A stretch of DNA of 64,000 nt, from positions 248,001 through 312,000 of the forward strand of contig NZ_VLKU01000002.1 of assembly GCF_007830335.1 (NCBI RefSeq). Reading direction: 5' to 3'. Position numbers and translations under genes: made by a program. The notes under the pieces are model-generated. The model worked only from the letters and a program-made list of their open reading frames with translations, was not told the DNA's origin and did not search any database. The DNA is from Paracoccus sulfuroxidans. Lineage in GTDB: Bacteria > Pseudomonadota > Alphaproteobacteria > Rhodobacterales > Rhodobacteraceae. Below are positions 35,345 to 42,909 of this stretch, piece after piece (position 1 is the first letter of the stretch; the number at the start of each line of letters is the position of its first letter).

Positions 35345-36739
35345 ATGTCCAGCCAGAAGATCTTTGCCGGGGTCGCCTTGCGCGAAACCCGGGGCCGCGT
35401 CGGGCTGACGCAGCGGGCCTTCGCGGATCGGCTGGGCGTCTCGCTGCCCTATCTCTCGCAGATGGAGAACAACCACCGCCCGGTTTCAGCCGGGGTGCTG
35501 CTGCGCCTTGCCTCGGAGTTTTCGGTCGATCTGGGGGCGATGGCGGTGGGCGATGCGGAACGCATGGTGATCGACATGGCCGAGGCTTTGGCCGATCCGC
35601 TGTTCGACACGCCGCCGCACCGCGCCGACCTGCGGCTGGCGGCGACCAACGCGCCCAGTCTGGTCCGCGCCTTTCTGGACCTTTATCGCGCCCATCGCGA
35701 GGGGCAGGAGCGGCTGGCCGCGCTCGATGAGGCGCTTGGCGCGGCGGGCCAGAACGCCACCCCCTCGCCTTGGGAGGAGGTGCGCGATTTCTTCCATTAT
35801 TGCGACAATTACATCGACGCCGTCGACCGCGCGGCCGAGAATTTCGCCCGCCACGCGCATGAGCCGACGCCGCTGGCCCGCGCCATCGCCGGGCTTGCCG
35901 ATCACGGCATCACCGTCGATCTGGCCGAACTCGGCAGCGGCGCGGTCTATCTGCGCGATGAAATGCGCATCTCGCTGAACGTCGCCGCCGAGCCTGCGAC
36001 GCAGGCCTTCCAGCTTCTGCATCTGCTGGCGCTTGAGGCGCATGGCGACCTCTTGGAGGCCACGCTGGAACTGGCGCGCTTCCGCAGCGAAACCGCCCGC
36101 GAGATCGCCCGGCTGGGGCTGGCCAATTACTTCGCCGGGGCGGTGATGATGCCTTATTCGGCCTTTCTCGACGCCGCCCGGCGCGAGCGTCACGACCTTG
36201 AGCGGCTGGCCCATCTGTTCAGCGCCTCTCTTGAGCAGGTGGCGCATCGCCTCTCGACCATGCAGCGCGGCGGCAATCGCGGCGTGCCCTTCTTTTTCGT
36301 CCGCGTCGATCAGGCGGGCACGATCACCAAGCGGCATTCGGCCACGCAGATGCAATTCGCCCGCTTCGGCGGCGCCTGCCCCCTGTGGAATGTCCATCAG
36401 GCCTTTGAGACGCCGGGCCGTTTCCTGCGGCAACTGGCCGAGACGCCGGATGGCAAGCGCTATCTGCTGCTGGCGCGCGACGTCTCGAAACCCGGCGGCG
36501 CGTTCGGAGCGCCGATCCGCCGATTTGCCATCGGCCTTGGGTGCGAGATCAGCCAGGCCCGCGACATGGTCTATGCCGACGGTCTTGACGTCGGCAATCC
36601 GCAACTGTTCGAGCCGATCGGCGTCTCGTGCCGGATCTGCCCCCGGCAGGCCTGCCACCAGCGCTCGGTCCCCCCGATCGACCGCGATATTCGCATCCCC
36701 GTCGACCGTTCGGGACCCCTGCCCTATGAGTTCGCCTGA
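35345..36739 (+). CDS. Short-chain fatty acyl transcriptional regulator (XRE HTH + DUF2083), ScfR/RamB/MccR type
   Basis: A 464-residue regulator. An XRE-type helix-turn-helix lies at about residues 8-60 (LRETRGRVGLTQRAFADRLGVSLPYLSQMENNHRPVS). A central ImmA/IrrE-like region contains AFQLLHLLALEAHGDL and RETANYF-like LANYFAGAVMMPY. The C-terminal DUF2083 module has the Cys cluster CRICPRQACHQRS. Homologues (RamB of Corynebacterium, MccR/ScfR of Rhodobacterales) control acetate, propionate or methylcitrate genes in response to acyl-CoA metabolites. The ATG follows CAGGGAG. A terminator hairpin lies at 36808. No acyl metabolism gene adjoins it, but mmsA, which makes propionyl-CoA, is 4.6 kb away. 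Confidence 0.87.
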   Translation: MSSQKIFAGVALRETRGRVGLTQRAFADRLGVSLPYLSQMENNHRPVSAGVLLRLASEFSVDLGAMAVGDAERMVIDMAEALADPLFDTPPHRADLRLAATNAPSLVRAFLDLYRAHREGQERLAALDEALGAAGQNATPSPWEEVRDFFHYCDNYIDAVDRAAENFARHAHEPTPLARAIAGLADHGITVDLAELGSGAVYLRDEMRISLNVAAEPATQAFQLLHLLALEAHGDLLEATLELARFRSETAREIARLGLANYFAGAVMMPYSAFLDAARRERHDLERLAHLFSASLEQVAHRLSTMQRGGNRGVPFFFVRVDQAGTITKRHSATQMQFARFGGACPLWNVHQAFETPGRFLRQLAETPDGKRYLLLARDVSKPGGAFGAPIRRFAIGLGCEISQARDMVYADGLDVGNPQLFEPIGVSCRICPRQACHQRSVPPIDRDIRIPVDRSGPLPYEFA

Positions 36740-36807
36740 AGCGTTCCGGATTCGATCCACGACCTTGGTCGTATCAAGAAGTTGTGGTAGACGCCCCTGT
36801 GACCCAC

Positions 36808-36841
36808 AACAGGTTCAACCATAGGTTGCTGCCTGTTTTTT
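36808..36841 (+). terminator. Terminator after the ScfR-type regulator gene
   Basis: AACAGG pairs with CCTGTT, with an inner CAACC-ATA-GGTTG stem, followed by a run of six or seven T. It lies 69 bases past the stop. Confidence 0.75.
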
Positions 36842-36875
36842 GTGCAAATGGGCGGAAATTGCCGATTTTCGTTGC

Positions 36876-36954
36876 GGACCCCGACGGCTCCGATTCGTCC
36901 GGAGCGCATAGACGCGAATTTATCCTGAAAATCAGCAGACTTCCGTCAGGGTCC
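36876..36954. other. Nested inverted repeat, candidate structured RNA or leader
   Basis: GGACCCCGACGG (36876-36887) pairs with CCGTCAGGGTCC (36943-36954) at 11 of 12 positions. Inside, GCTCCG and CGGAGC (36887-36892, 36900-36905) form another hairpin with a seven-base loop. There is no T-run, so it is not a terminator. It lies in a long non-coding stretch 206 bases before the M23 peptidase start. Confidence 0.4.
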
Positions 36955-37160
36955 AAGAAATTAACTTGTGTATGACCTCTAACTGCGCCCTTGCGACTCC
37001 GGCGAAGAACTTCCTGCTGAACCATTCGGTATAGGCGTCAATCCGCGCATGCCCTTTTGTCCTAGGCCACATCTGTTGCGCTTTCAGCACATGTCGGATT
37101 TATCAGACCGAAATCGCGGCTCAAGACGGCGGGCCCACCCACAACAATGGACCCGGGACA

Positions 37161-38480
37161 TTGCGCATCACCCAAAGCCTGAATTCCGCACTTGAGCGCT
37201 GGTTGCCCGAGCAGCGCCTTTTCCTGAAATCAGGTGACACGACGCGCTTCGTCCGTTTGCGTCCGATGACCCAGATGGCCGCACTTGGCGGCACAGCCAT
37301 CGTGCTGGGCTGGACCATCGTCGCAAGCTCGATCCTGGTGATCGACGCCGTCAGCGCAGGAAGCTCACGCGATCATTCGCAGCGCGCACAAGGCGCGTTC
37401 GAGCAGCGACTGGCCGCCCTTTCGTCCGAACGTGACGCCCGGGCCGCCGAAGCCGCCGCCGCACAGAACCGCTTCGCCGTGGCCCTGAACCAGGTGTCGC
37501 AGATGCAGTCGCAGCTTCTGGAATCCGAGACTCGCCGTCGCGAGCTGGAAACCGGGCTGGGCATCGTTCAATCGACGCTGCATGACGCCGTCACCGCCAA
37601 GAATGCCGCGCAGGCCGAAGCGCAAAGCCTCTCCATTGCCATAAACGGCGAAGCCGCCGTTTCGGTTCCCGAGTCGGGCCGGAACGAGGAATTCCGCGTC
37701 GCGCTTGACATCCTGACCGATGAGCTGCGCCAGACCGCCTCGGCCCGCACCACCGCCGAGCAGGAGGCCCAGGACGCCCGCCAGACCGCCGAGGCCGTCC
37801 GCATTGAGCGCGACCAGATCGTCGCCCGCAATGATGAGATCCTGACCCAGCTGGAAGAGGCCGTGAACGTCTCGGTCAAGCCGCTGGATGACATGTTCCG
37901 CAGCGTCGGCATGAACCCCGACGACATCCTGCGCACCGTGCGCCGTGGCTATTCCGGACAGGGCGGCCCGCTGAACCCGATCAGCTATTCGTCCAGCGGT
38001 GACGCGGCGATCACGCAGGGCGAAGCCAAGGCGAACGAGATCCTGATCACGCTGGACCAGGTCAACACCTATCGCATCGCGGTCGAGAAGATGCCGCTGG
38101 CGATGCCGGTGCGGACCGCGTTCCGCTTCACCTCGCCCTTCGGCCATCGCTGGGGCCGCGCGCATGAGGGCATCGACATGGCCGCGCCCTCGGGCACGCC
38201 GATCCACGCCACCGGCGAAGGCACGGTGGTCTTTGCAGGCTGGCAGAGCGGCTATGGCAACCTCATCAAGATCCAGCACGAGCTGGGCACCGAGACCCGC
38301 TATGGTCACCTTTCTAAGATTCGCGTGAGGGTCGGGCAAAAGGTATCGCGCGGCAGTTTGATCGGTGATATGGGCAATACCGGCAGGTCGACCGGTTCGC
38401 ATCTTCACTATGAAGTTCGCGTGAACGGCCGCGCCGTGAATCCTATGAGCTTTATCAAGGCAGCCCAAAATGTTTTCTAA
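37161..38480 (+). CDS. M23 family peptidoglycan endopeptidase with coiled-coil stalk
   Basis: A 439-residue inner-membrane-anchored peptidase. One transmembrane helix (about residues 40-62, LGGTAIVLGWTIVASSILVI) is followed by a long coiled coil (about 72-240, rich in Ala/Glu/Gln/Arg). The C-terminal LytM/M23 domain (about 322-425) has the metal-binding HEGIDMAAP, GYGNLIKIQHELGTETRYGHL and HLHYEVRVNG. All zinc ligands (HxxxD, HxH) look intact, so it should be active rather than an EnvC-like activator. The start is uncertain: the frame opens with TTG at 37161, and the next in-frame ATG is at 37266. It overlaps the bactofilin gene by 11 bases. Confidence 0.88.
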   Translation: MRITQSLNSALERWLPEQRLFLKSGDTTRFVRLRPMTQMAALGGTAIVLGWTIVASSILVIDAVSAGSSRDHSQRAQGAFEQRLAALSSERDARAAEAAAAQNRFAVALNQVSQMQSQLLESETRRRELETGLGIVQSTLHDAVTAKNAAQAEAQSLSIAINGEAAVSVPESGRNEEFRVALDILTDELRQTASARTTAEQEAQDARQTAEAVRIERDQIVARNDEILTQLEEAVNVSVKPLDDMFRSVGMNPDDILRTVRRGYSGQGGPLNPISYSSSGDAAITQGEAKANEILITLDQVNTYRIAVEKMPLAMPVRTAFRFTSPFGHRWGRAHEGIDMAAPSGTPIHATGEGTVVFAGWQSGYGNLIKIQHELGTETRYGHLSKIRVRVGQKVSRGSLIGDMGNTGRSTGSHLHYEVRVNGRAVNPMSFIKAAQNVF

Positions 38481-38976
38481 GACCCGCGTCACCGAACCCG
38501 GCCCCCGCAACCCGTCGACCCCTGAAACCGAAGCGCCGCGCAGCAGCTTCGAGCCCAGCTATGACGTTCCGCCGACCGCGGCAGGAGCAGGCCGCACCCG
38601 CAGCGCGCCTTCGGTTCTGTCGGCTGATCTGACGGTTGCCGGCAACATCAAGACGCAGGGCGATGTCCAGATCGAGGGCACGGTTGAAGGCGATATCCGC
38701 GCCCATCAGCTGACCGTCGGTGAAAGCGCCACCATCCGTGGCGAAATCGTCGCCGAAGAGATCATCGTCAACGGCCGCGTCGTGGGCCGTGTGCGTGGCC
38801 TGAAGGTCCGCCTGTCGGCAACCGCCCGGGTCGAAGGCGACATCATCCACAAGACCATCGCCATCGAATCCGGCGCCCATTTCGAGGGCTCGGTTCAGCG
38901 TCAGGAAGACCCGCTGGCCAATGGCGTGACGCCGAAGCTTGCGCCCCCCGCCGCTGCGGCGCGCGACAGCGAATAA
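38470..38976 (+). CDS. Bactofilin (polymer-forming cytoskeletal protein)
   Basis: Bactofilins polymerise without nucleotide and place cell-wall enzymes. The 168-residue protein has a disordered Pro-rich N-terminus (1-45), a beta-helix core (about 48-140) with repeats such as LTVAGNIKTQGDVQIEGTVEGDI and VGESATIRGEIVAEEIIVNGRVVGRV, and a short flexible tail. It overlaps the M23 peptidase gene by 11 bases, the known lytic peptidase-bactofilin pairing linked to cell shape or appendage formation in other bacteria. Confidence 0.93.
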   Translation: MFSKTRVTEPGPRNPSTPETEAPRSSFEPSYDVPPTAAGAGRTRSAPSVLSADLTVAGNIKTQGDVQIEGTVEGDIRAHQLTVGESATIRGEIVAEEIIVNGRVVGRVRGLKVRLSATARVEGDIIHKTIAIESGAHFEGSVQRQEDPLANGVTPKLAPPAAAARDSE

Positions 38977-39012
38977 TCGGAATAAATCGTCCTGCTTGCA
39001 AAGCAGGCGCCT

Positions 39013-39038
39013 GGGGTGGCCATAGGTCACCCCTTTTT
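39013..39038 (+). terminator. Terminator after the bactofilin gene
   Basis: GGGGTG and CACCCC pair around a nine-base loop and are followed by TTTTT. A separate perfect hairpin CCTGCTT-GCA-AAGCAGG (38991-39007) lies just before it. Confidence 0.75.
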
Positions 39039-39050
39039 CATGCGCGATGG

Positions 39051-39146
39051 CTAAAGGTCCGGATCGTCGGGCGCAGGGTCCGGCATCGGTGGCCGGTCCG
39101 GATCGGGAATGGGCGTCGGGATGGGCTTTGGCGGCGTGCTGGGCAT
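39051..39146 (-). CDS. Possible tiny proline-rich protein
   Basis: A 31-residue open frame, MPSTPPKPIPTPIPDPDRPP then MPDPAPDDPDL, with 13 prolines in PxP and DP repeats. AGAGGA lies 8 bases before the ATG at 39146, which is a good ribosome site. It sits 83 bases downstream of coaD on the same strand and ends close to the bactofilin terminator. Repetitive, proline-rich composition with a start signal suggests a real small gene, but GC-rich chance frames also give proline, so confidence is low. The remaining intergenic bases show nothing else. Confidence 0.35.
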   Translation of the reverse strand: MPSTPPKPIPTPIPDPDRPPMPDPAPDDPDL

Positions 39147-39228
39147 GCGTGCGTCCTCTGCGTCACAATGGGCGGCCTCCCCGGGGCAGGCGCGCCAAAG
39201 CTGTCGGGCGTCGCAAGTCTGGCTGCGC

Positions 39229-39723
39229 TTAGCGCGCGAATTTGCCGATCAGCGCATCATTGACCGAGGGGGTGACGAATTTCGACACATCCCCGCCCAT
39301 TCGCGCGATTTCCTTGACCAGCTTCGACGCAATGGCCTGACGGCGGGCATCGGCCATCAGGAAGACCGTCTCGATGTTCGAATCCAGCGCCCGGTTCATG
39401 CCGACCATCTGGAATTCATATTCGAAATCGGCAACCGCACGCAGGCCGCGCACGATCACCGTCGCGCCCACATCGCGGGCGCAGTCGATCAGCAGGTTCT
39501 CGAACGGATGCACAAGGATCTCGCCACCCGAGCGCGCGGCAATGCCCGCGCATTCGTCGCGCACCATCTCGACCCGTTCCTCAAGCGAGAAAAGCGGCCC
39601 CTTGTCGCGGTTGATCGCCACGCCGATGACCAGCCGGTCGACCAGTGCCATGGCACGCTGGATGATATCCAGATGCCCCAGCGTGATGGGGTCGAAGGTT
39701 CCGGGGTAAAGGCCGATGCGCAT
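39229..39723 (-). CDS. coaD: Pantetheine-phosphate adenylyltransferase
   Basis: Makes dephospho-CoA from 4'-phosphopantetheine and ATP, the fourth step in CoA synthesis. The 164-residue protein starts MRIGLYPGTFDPITLGHLDI, with the nucleotidyltransferase motif TxGH (TLGH, about residues 15-18). VIVRGLRAVADFEYEFQM is the pantetheine-binding block, and a later Ser-rich loop is less clear (ASKLVKEIARMGGDVSKFV). Length matches E. coli CoaD (159). The start is near a weak ribosome site. It is the first gene of a possible two-gene unit with the tiny proline-rich frame. Confidence 0.96.
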   Translation of the reverse strand: MRIGLYPGTFDPITLGHLDIIQRAMALVDRLVIGVAINRDKGPLFSLEERVEMVRDECAGIAARSGGEILVHPFENLLIDCARDVGATVIVRGLRAVADFEYEFQMVGMNRALDSNIETVFLMADARRQAIASKLVKEIARMGGDVSKFVTPSVNDALIGKFAR

Positions 39724-39808
39724 GGGCGGTCCTCGCGGTTCTGGACGCCCGCAACCAACAGGAAAGCGAAGGGATTTTCAACCCCCTCCGCACATTTCCG
39801 GGACCTTC

Positions 39809-40246
39809 TCAGGTGCCCATGATCATGTTTTTCAGCGCCTCACTTTCCAGCGCCAGCTCTTTCAGGCGGCCCGAAACCGCGTCCCCGATCGAGACGAGGC
39901 CGATCATCTCGCCATTCTCGTCGACGACCGGCAGGTGGCGGAAGCGCCCCTCGGTCATCCGCTCGAGAACGCGCAGCGCATTCTCGCCGGTGGTGCAGGT
40001 CATCAGCTTGCGGGTCATCAGCTCGCCGATTTCCAGCTCCAGCGCGGCCGCGCCACGGCGGCCCAGCTCACGCACGATGTCACGCTCTGACAGGATGCCC
40101 AGCGGAGTGCTGCCGTTCTCGCTGACCACGACCGCCCCGATACGGCGCTCTGACAAAAGCCGCACGGCGTCCGAAACGGTCGCCGTCGGCTTGATCGTCA
40201 CCACCGAGGTATTGTCCTTGATTGAGAGAATCTGATTGACCAGCAC
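39809..40246 (-). CDS. CBS domain protein
   Basis: A 145-residue protein made almost entirely of a CBS pair (Bateman module). CBS1 is about residues 17-72 (IKPTATVSDAVRLLSERRIGAVVVSE...GILSERDIVREL) and CBS2 about 80-137 (MTRKLMTCTTGENALRVLERMTEGRFRHLPVVDENGEMIGLVSIGDAV). Such modules bind AMP, ATP or related ligands. Free-standing examples in alphaproteobacteria have no agreed function, some affecting enzyme control or redox. It is not linked in operon to coaD (86-base gap). Confidence 0.85.
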   Translation of the reverse strand: MLVNQILSIKDNTSVVTIKPTATVSDAVRLLSERRIGAVVVSENGSTPLGILSERDIVRELGRRGAAALELEIGELMTRKLMTCTTGENALRVLERMTEGRFRHLPVVDENGEMIGLVSIGDAVSGRLKELALESEALKNMIMGT

Positions 40247-40312
40247 TTACAATCCTCCTGCCTGGGTTGTGTTCTATCCACAGCCCCAGCGTCACCGGAT
40301 CATTCGCTTGCG

Positions 40313-41236
40313 TCAAGTACGACCAGCGGGGGACATTTCGGTCTCGACCGGCACAAGCCCCTGCAGGCGGGCGACCTCGGCCTTCAGCCCCTGCGCCAGC
40401 GCCTCGGCCAGCCGGTTCATGCGCTGCGATGAGCGGTCATCGGCATGGCGGATCAGCCAGAAGCTGCGGGTCAGCGACACCTCATCCGTCAGGATCCGCC
40501 GCACGCCCGGGCAGAAGGGAATGGCGAAATCATGCACGATCCCCACCCCTGCCCCCGCGCGGATCGCCTGCATCTGGACCGAGACCGAGTTCGAGGTCAG
40601 CGCCGCCCGCTCGACCCCGGTTTCGGCCAGATAGTCCAGTTCGCGGTCGAAGATCATGTCCGAGATATAGCCGATCATCCGCAGCCCCTTCAGATCCGCC
40701 CTCGTGCGGATGGGCGGATGGCCCGAGAGATAATCCTCATGCGCCGCCAGATGCAGGTTGTAATCGGTCAGCCGCTGAATCACCGCCTTGCCCGCCGTGG
40801 GCCGCGACACGGCAATCGCCATATCCGCCTCGCGCCGCGACAGGTTGAAGACGCGGGGCAGCGCGACGATCTGCACCTCCAGCCCCGGATGCGCGGCACA
40901 GAGCCGCGCGCAGACCTGCGGCAGAAGGTAGTTCGCGCAGCCATCCGGCGCGCCGATCCGCACCTGACCCGAGATGCCGCCGGGCCCGCTCAGCGCCTCG
41001 CTGGCGCCGGTCATGGCGGCCTCGATCGTCTCGGCATGGGGCAGCAGACGCTCGCCCTCGGGGGCCAGGGAATAGCCCTGTGGGGTCTTCTGGAACAGCT
41101 TCACCGCCAGCGCCGTCTCCAGCCGCAGCACGCGACGCCCCACGGTCGAGGCGTCGATGCCCAGCCTGCGCCCGGCTGCGGACAGGCTGTCGGCGCGCGC
41201 GACCGCCAGAAAAATGCGCATGTCATCCCAGTCCAT
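40313..41236 (-). CDS. LysR family transcriptional regulator
   Basis: A 307-residue LysR-type regulator with the N-terminal winged HTH (about residues 1-60, MDWDDMRIFLAVARADSLSAAGRRLGIDASTVGRRVLRLETAL) and a C-terminal substrate-binding domain (about 88-295, GQVRIGAPDGCANYLLP...). The ATG at 41236 follows AAAGGG. It is divergent from mmsA with about 121 bases between starts, the usual arrangement for a LysR regulator and its target, so it may control mmsA. The effector is unknown. Confidence 0.88.
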   Translation of the reverse strand: MDWDDMRIFLAVARADSLSAAGRRLGIDASTVGRRVLRLETALAVKLFQKTPQGYSLAPEGERLLPHAETIEAAMTGASEALSGPGGISGQVRIGAPDGCANYLLPQVCARLCAAHPGLEVQIVALPRVFNLSRREADMAIAVSRPTAGKAVIQRLTDYNLHLAAHEDYLSGHPPIRTRADLKGLRMIGYISDMIFDRELDYLAETGVERAALTSNSVSVQMQAIRAGAGVGIVHDFAIPFCPGVRRILTDEVSLTRSFWLIRHADDRSSQRMNRLAEALAQGLKAEVARLQGLVPVETEMSPAGRT

Positions 41237-41245
41237 CGCCCGCCC

Positions 41246-41253
41246 TTTGCAAA
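41246..41253. promoter_or_regulatory. TTTGCAAA site in the lysR-mmsA divergent region
   Basis: TTTGCAAA with the flank CCC (CCCTTTGCAAA) is identical over 11 bases to the first ScfR-type operator half at 35299-35309. It lies 37 bases upstream of the mmsA -35 candidate, and a related TGCAAAA follows at 41256. Caution: the same bases form the lysR ribosome site on the minus strand (GCAAAGGG), and TTTGCAAA also appears inside coding DNA at 2745 and 9791. Confidence 0.35.
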
Positions 41254-41282
41254 AATGCAAAACCCTTTTGCCAGATATCCCC

Positions 41283-41311
41283 TTTGTACGGCAATGTTGC
41301 ACGGCTATAAA
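41283..41311 (+). promoter_or_regulatory. Candidate promoter of mmsA
   Basis: TTTGTA (41283-41288) and TATAAA (41306-41311) are separated by 17 bases, with the mmsA ATG 46 bases downstream. The -35 is imperfect. Confidence 0.4.
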
Positions 41312-41357
41312 TTCCGCGAACACTCCATCCAAATCCAACATTCTGGGCGAGGCGAAG

Positions 41358-42857
41358 ATGAAAGAGCTTTACCACTGGGTCAACGGCAAGCAGGTCAAGG
41401 GCACCTCGGGCCGTTTCGGCGACGTCTACAACCCCGCAACCGGCGAGATCATCGCCAAGGTTCCGCTGGCCACCCAGGCCGAGCTTGATGCCGCTATCGC
41501 CGGCGCGGAAAAGGCGCAAGCCGAATGGGCCGCGACCAACCCGCAGCGCCGCGCGCGCGTGATGATGAAATTCGCCGACCTCATCAACCAGAACATGGAC
41601 AAGCTGGCCGAGGTGCTGAGCCGCGAGCATGGCAAGACCCTGCCCGACGCGCGCGGCGACGTGCAGCGCGGCCTTGAGGTGATCGAGGTCTGCATGGGCG
41701 CGCCGACCCTGCTGAAGGGCGATTACACCGACAGCGCCGGTCCGGGCATCGACCTTTACTCGATGCGCCAGCCGCTGGGCGTCGTTGCCGCGATCACGCC
41801 TTTCAACTTCCCGGCGATGATTCCGCTGTGGAAAATGGGCCCGGCCCTTTCCGCAGGCAACGCGATGATCCTGAAGCCGTCCGAGCGGACGCCGGAAACC
41901 TCGCTGCTGCTGGCCGAGCTGATCCAGGAAGCGGGCCTGCCCGATGGCGTGCTGCAGGTGGTGAACGGCGACAAGGACGTCGTGGACGGCATTCTTGACC
42001 ATCCGACCGTTCAGGCCGTGGGCTTCGTCGGCTCGACCCCAATTGCGCAATATATCTATGGCCGCGCGGCAGCGAACGGCAAGCGCGCCCAGTGCTTCGG
42101 CGGCGCCAAGAACCACATGCTGATCATGCCCGATGCGGATCTGGACAAGGCCGCCGACGCGCTGGTCGGTGCGGGCTTCGGAGCGGCGGGCGAACGCTGC
42201 ATGGCGATCTCGGTCGCGGTGCCGGTGGGCGAGGCCACCGCCGACGCGCTGATCGAGCGCCTGATCCCGCGCATCGAGAAGCTGAAGGTCGGCCCCTATA
42301 CCGGTGGCGACGATGTCGACTTCGGCCCGGTCATCACCAAGGCCGCGCAAAGCCGCATCAACGGGCTGGTCAACTCGGGCGTGGAACAGGGCGCGAAACT
42401 GGTGGTCGACGGCCGCAACCTCAGCATCCAGGGCTATGAGGACGGCTTCTTCGTCGGCCCGTCGCTGTTTGACAACGTCACCCCCGACATGGACATCTAC
42501 AAGGAAGAGATCTTCGGCCCCGTGCTGTCGACCGTCCGCGCCAAGACCTATGAAGAGGCGCTGAACCTGGTCATCGACAACGAATACGGCAACGGCACCT
42601 CGATCTTCACCGCCGATGGCGACACCGCACGCGACTATGCCAGCCGCGTCAACGTCGGCATGGTCGGCATCAACTTCCCGATCCCGGTGCCGCTGAGCTA
42701 CTACACCTTCGGCGGCTGGAAAAAGTCGGCCTTCGGCGACCTGAACCAGTACGGTCCCGACGCCTTCCGCTTCTACACCAAGACGAAAACCGTGACCGCG
42801 CGCTGGTTCTCGGGGATCAAGGATGGCGCGTCGCTGAACTTCAAAGCGCTGGACTGA
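41358..42857 (+). CDS. mmsA: CoA-acylating methylmalonate-semialdehyde dehydrogenase
   Basis: Final step of valine breakdown and part of thymine catabolism, giving propionyl-CoA (from malonate semialdehyde, acetyl-CoA). The 499-residue protein starts MKELYHWVNGKQVKGTSGRF. It has the aldehyde dehydrogenase fold with Cys in GFGAAGERCMAIS (nucleophile), AITPFNFPAMIPLWK and GSTPIAQYIYGRAA. The family-specific NFPIPVPLSYYTFGGWKKSAFGD and catalytic EHGKTL are present. It belongs with the hydrolase and mmsB genes 1.8 kb downstream, from which an NCS1 permease on the opposite strand separates it. LysR is divergent upstream. Confidence 0.96.
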   Translation: MKELYHWVNGKQVKGTSGRFGDVYNPATGEIIAKVPLATQAELDAAIAGAEKAQAEWAATNPQRRARVMMKFADLINQNMDKLAEVLSREHGKTLPDARGDVQRGLEVIEVCMGAPTLLKGDYTDSAGPGIDLYSMRQPLGVVAAITPFNFPAMIPLWKMGPALSAGNAMILKPSERTPETSLLLAELIQEAGLPDGVLQVVNGDKDVVDGILDHPTVQAVGFVGSTPIAQYIYGRAAANGKRAQCFGGAKNHMLIMPDADLDKAADALVGAGFGAAGERCMAISVAVPVGEATADALIERLIPRIEKLKVGPYTGGDDVDFGPVITKAAQSRINGLVNSGVEQGAKLVVDGRNLSIQGYEDGFFVGPSLFDNVTPDMDIYKEEIFGPVLSTVRAKTYEEALNLVIDNEYGNGTSIFTADGDTARDYASRVNVGMVGINFPIPVPLSYYTFGGWKKSAFGDLNQYGPDAFRFYTKTKTVTARWFSGIKDGASLNFKALD

Positions 42858-42879
42858 TCTAGGCCGCGTCAGAAAGATC

Positions 42880-42903
42880 GGGGGGCGGTTCGCCCGCCCC
42901 CCT
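42880..42903. terminator. GC-rich hairpin between mmsA and the NCS1 permease gene
   Basis: GGGGGGCGG and CCGCCCCCC can pair around a short loop in the 52-base gap between two convergent genes. No T-run follows, so it is a likely bidirectional terminator or transcript stabiliser of moderate support. Confidence 0.5.
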
Positions 42904-42909
42904 TCACAT

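Larger units (their letters stand above)
36740..37160. other. 421-base intergenic region with terminator and nested inverted repeats
   Basis: No convincing protein gene is visible on either strand. It holds a small inverted repeat ACGACC-TT-GGTCGT (36759-36772), the terminator of the upstream regulator, the nested inverted repeats described at 36876-36954 and presumably the promoter of the M23 peptidase gene. The stretch 36915-36985 is more AT-rich than the surroundings. Confidence 0.6.

Noticed and set aside
36759..36772. ACGACC-TT-GGTCGT as terminator of the ScfR-type gene
   Set aside because: The stem is short, the loop has two bases and no T-run follows; the hairpin at 36808-36841 is a far better terminator.
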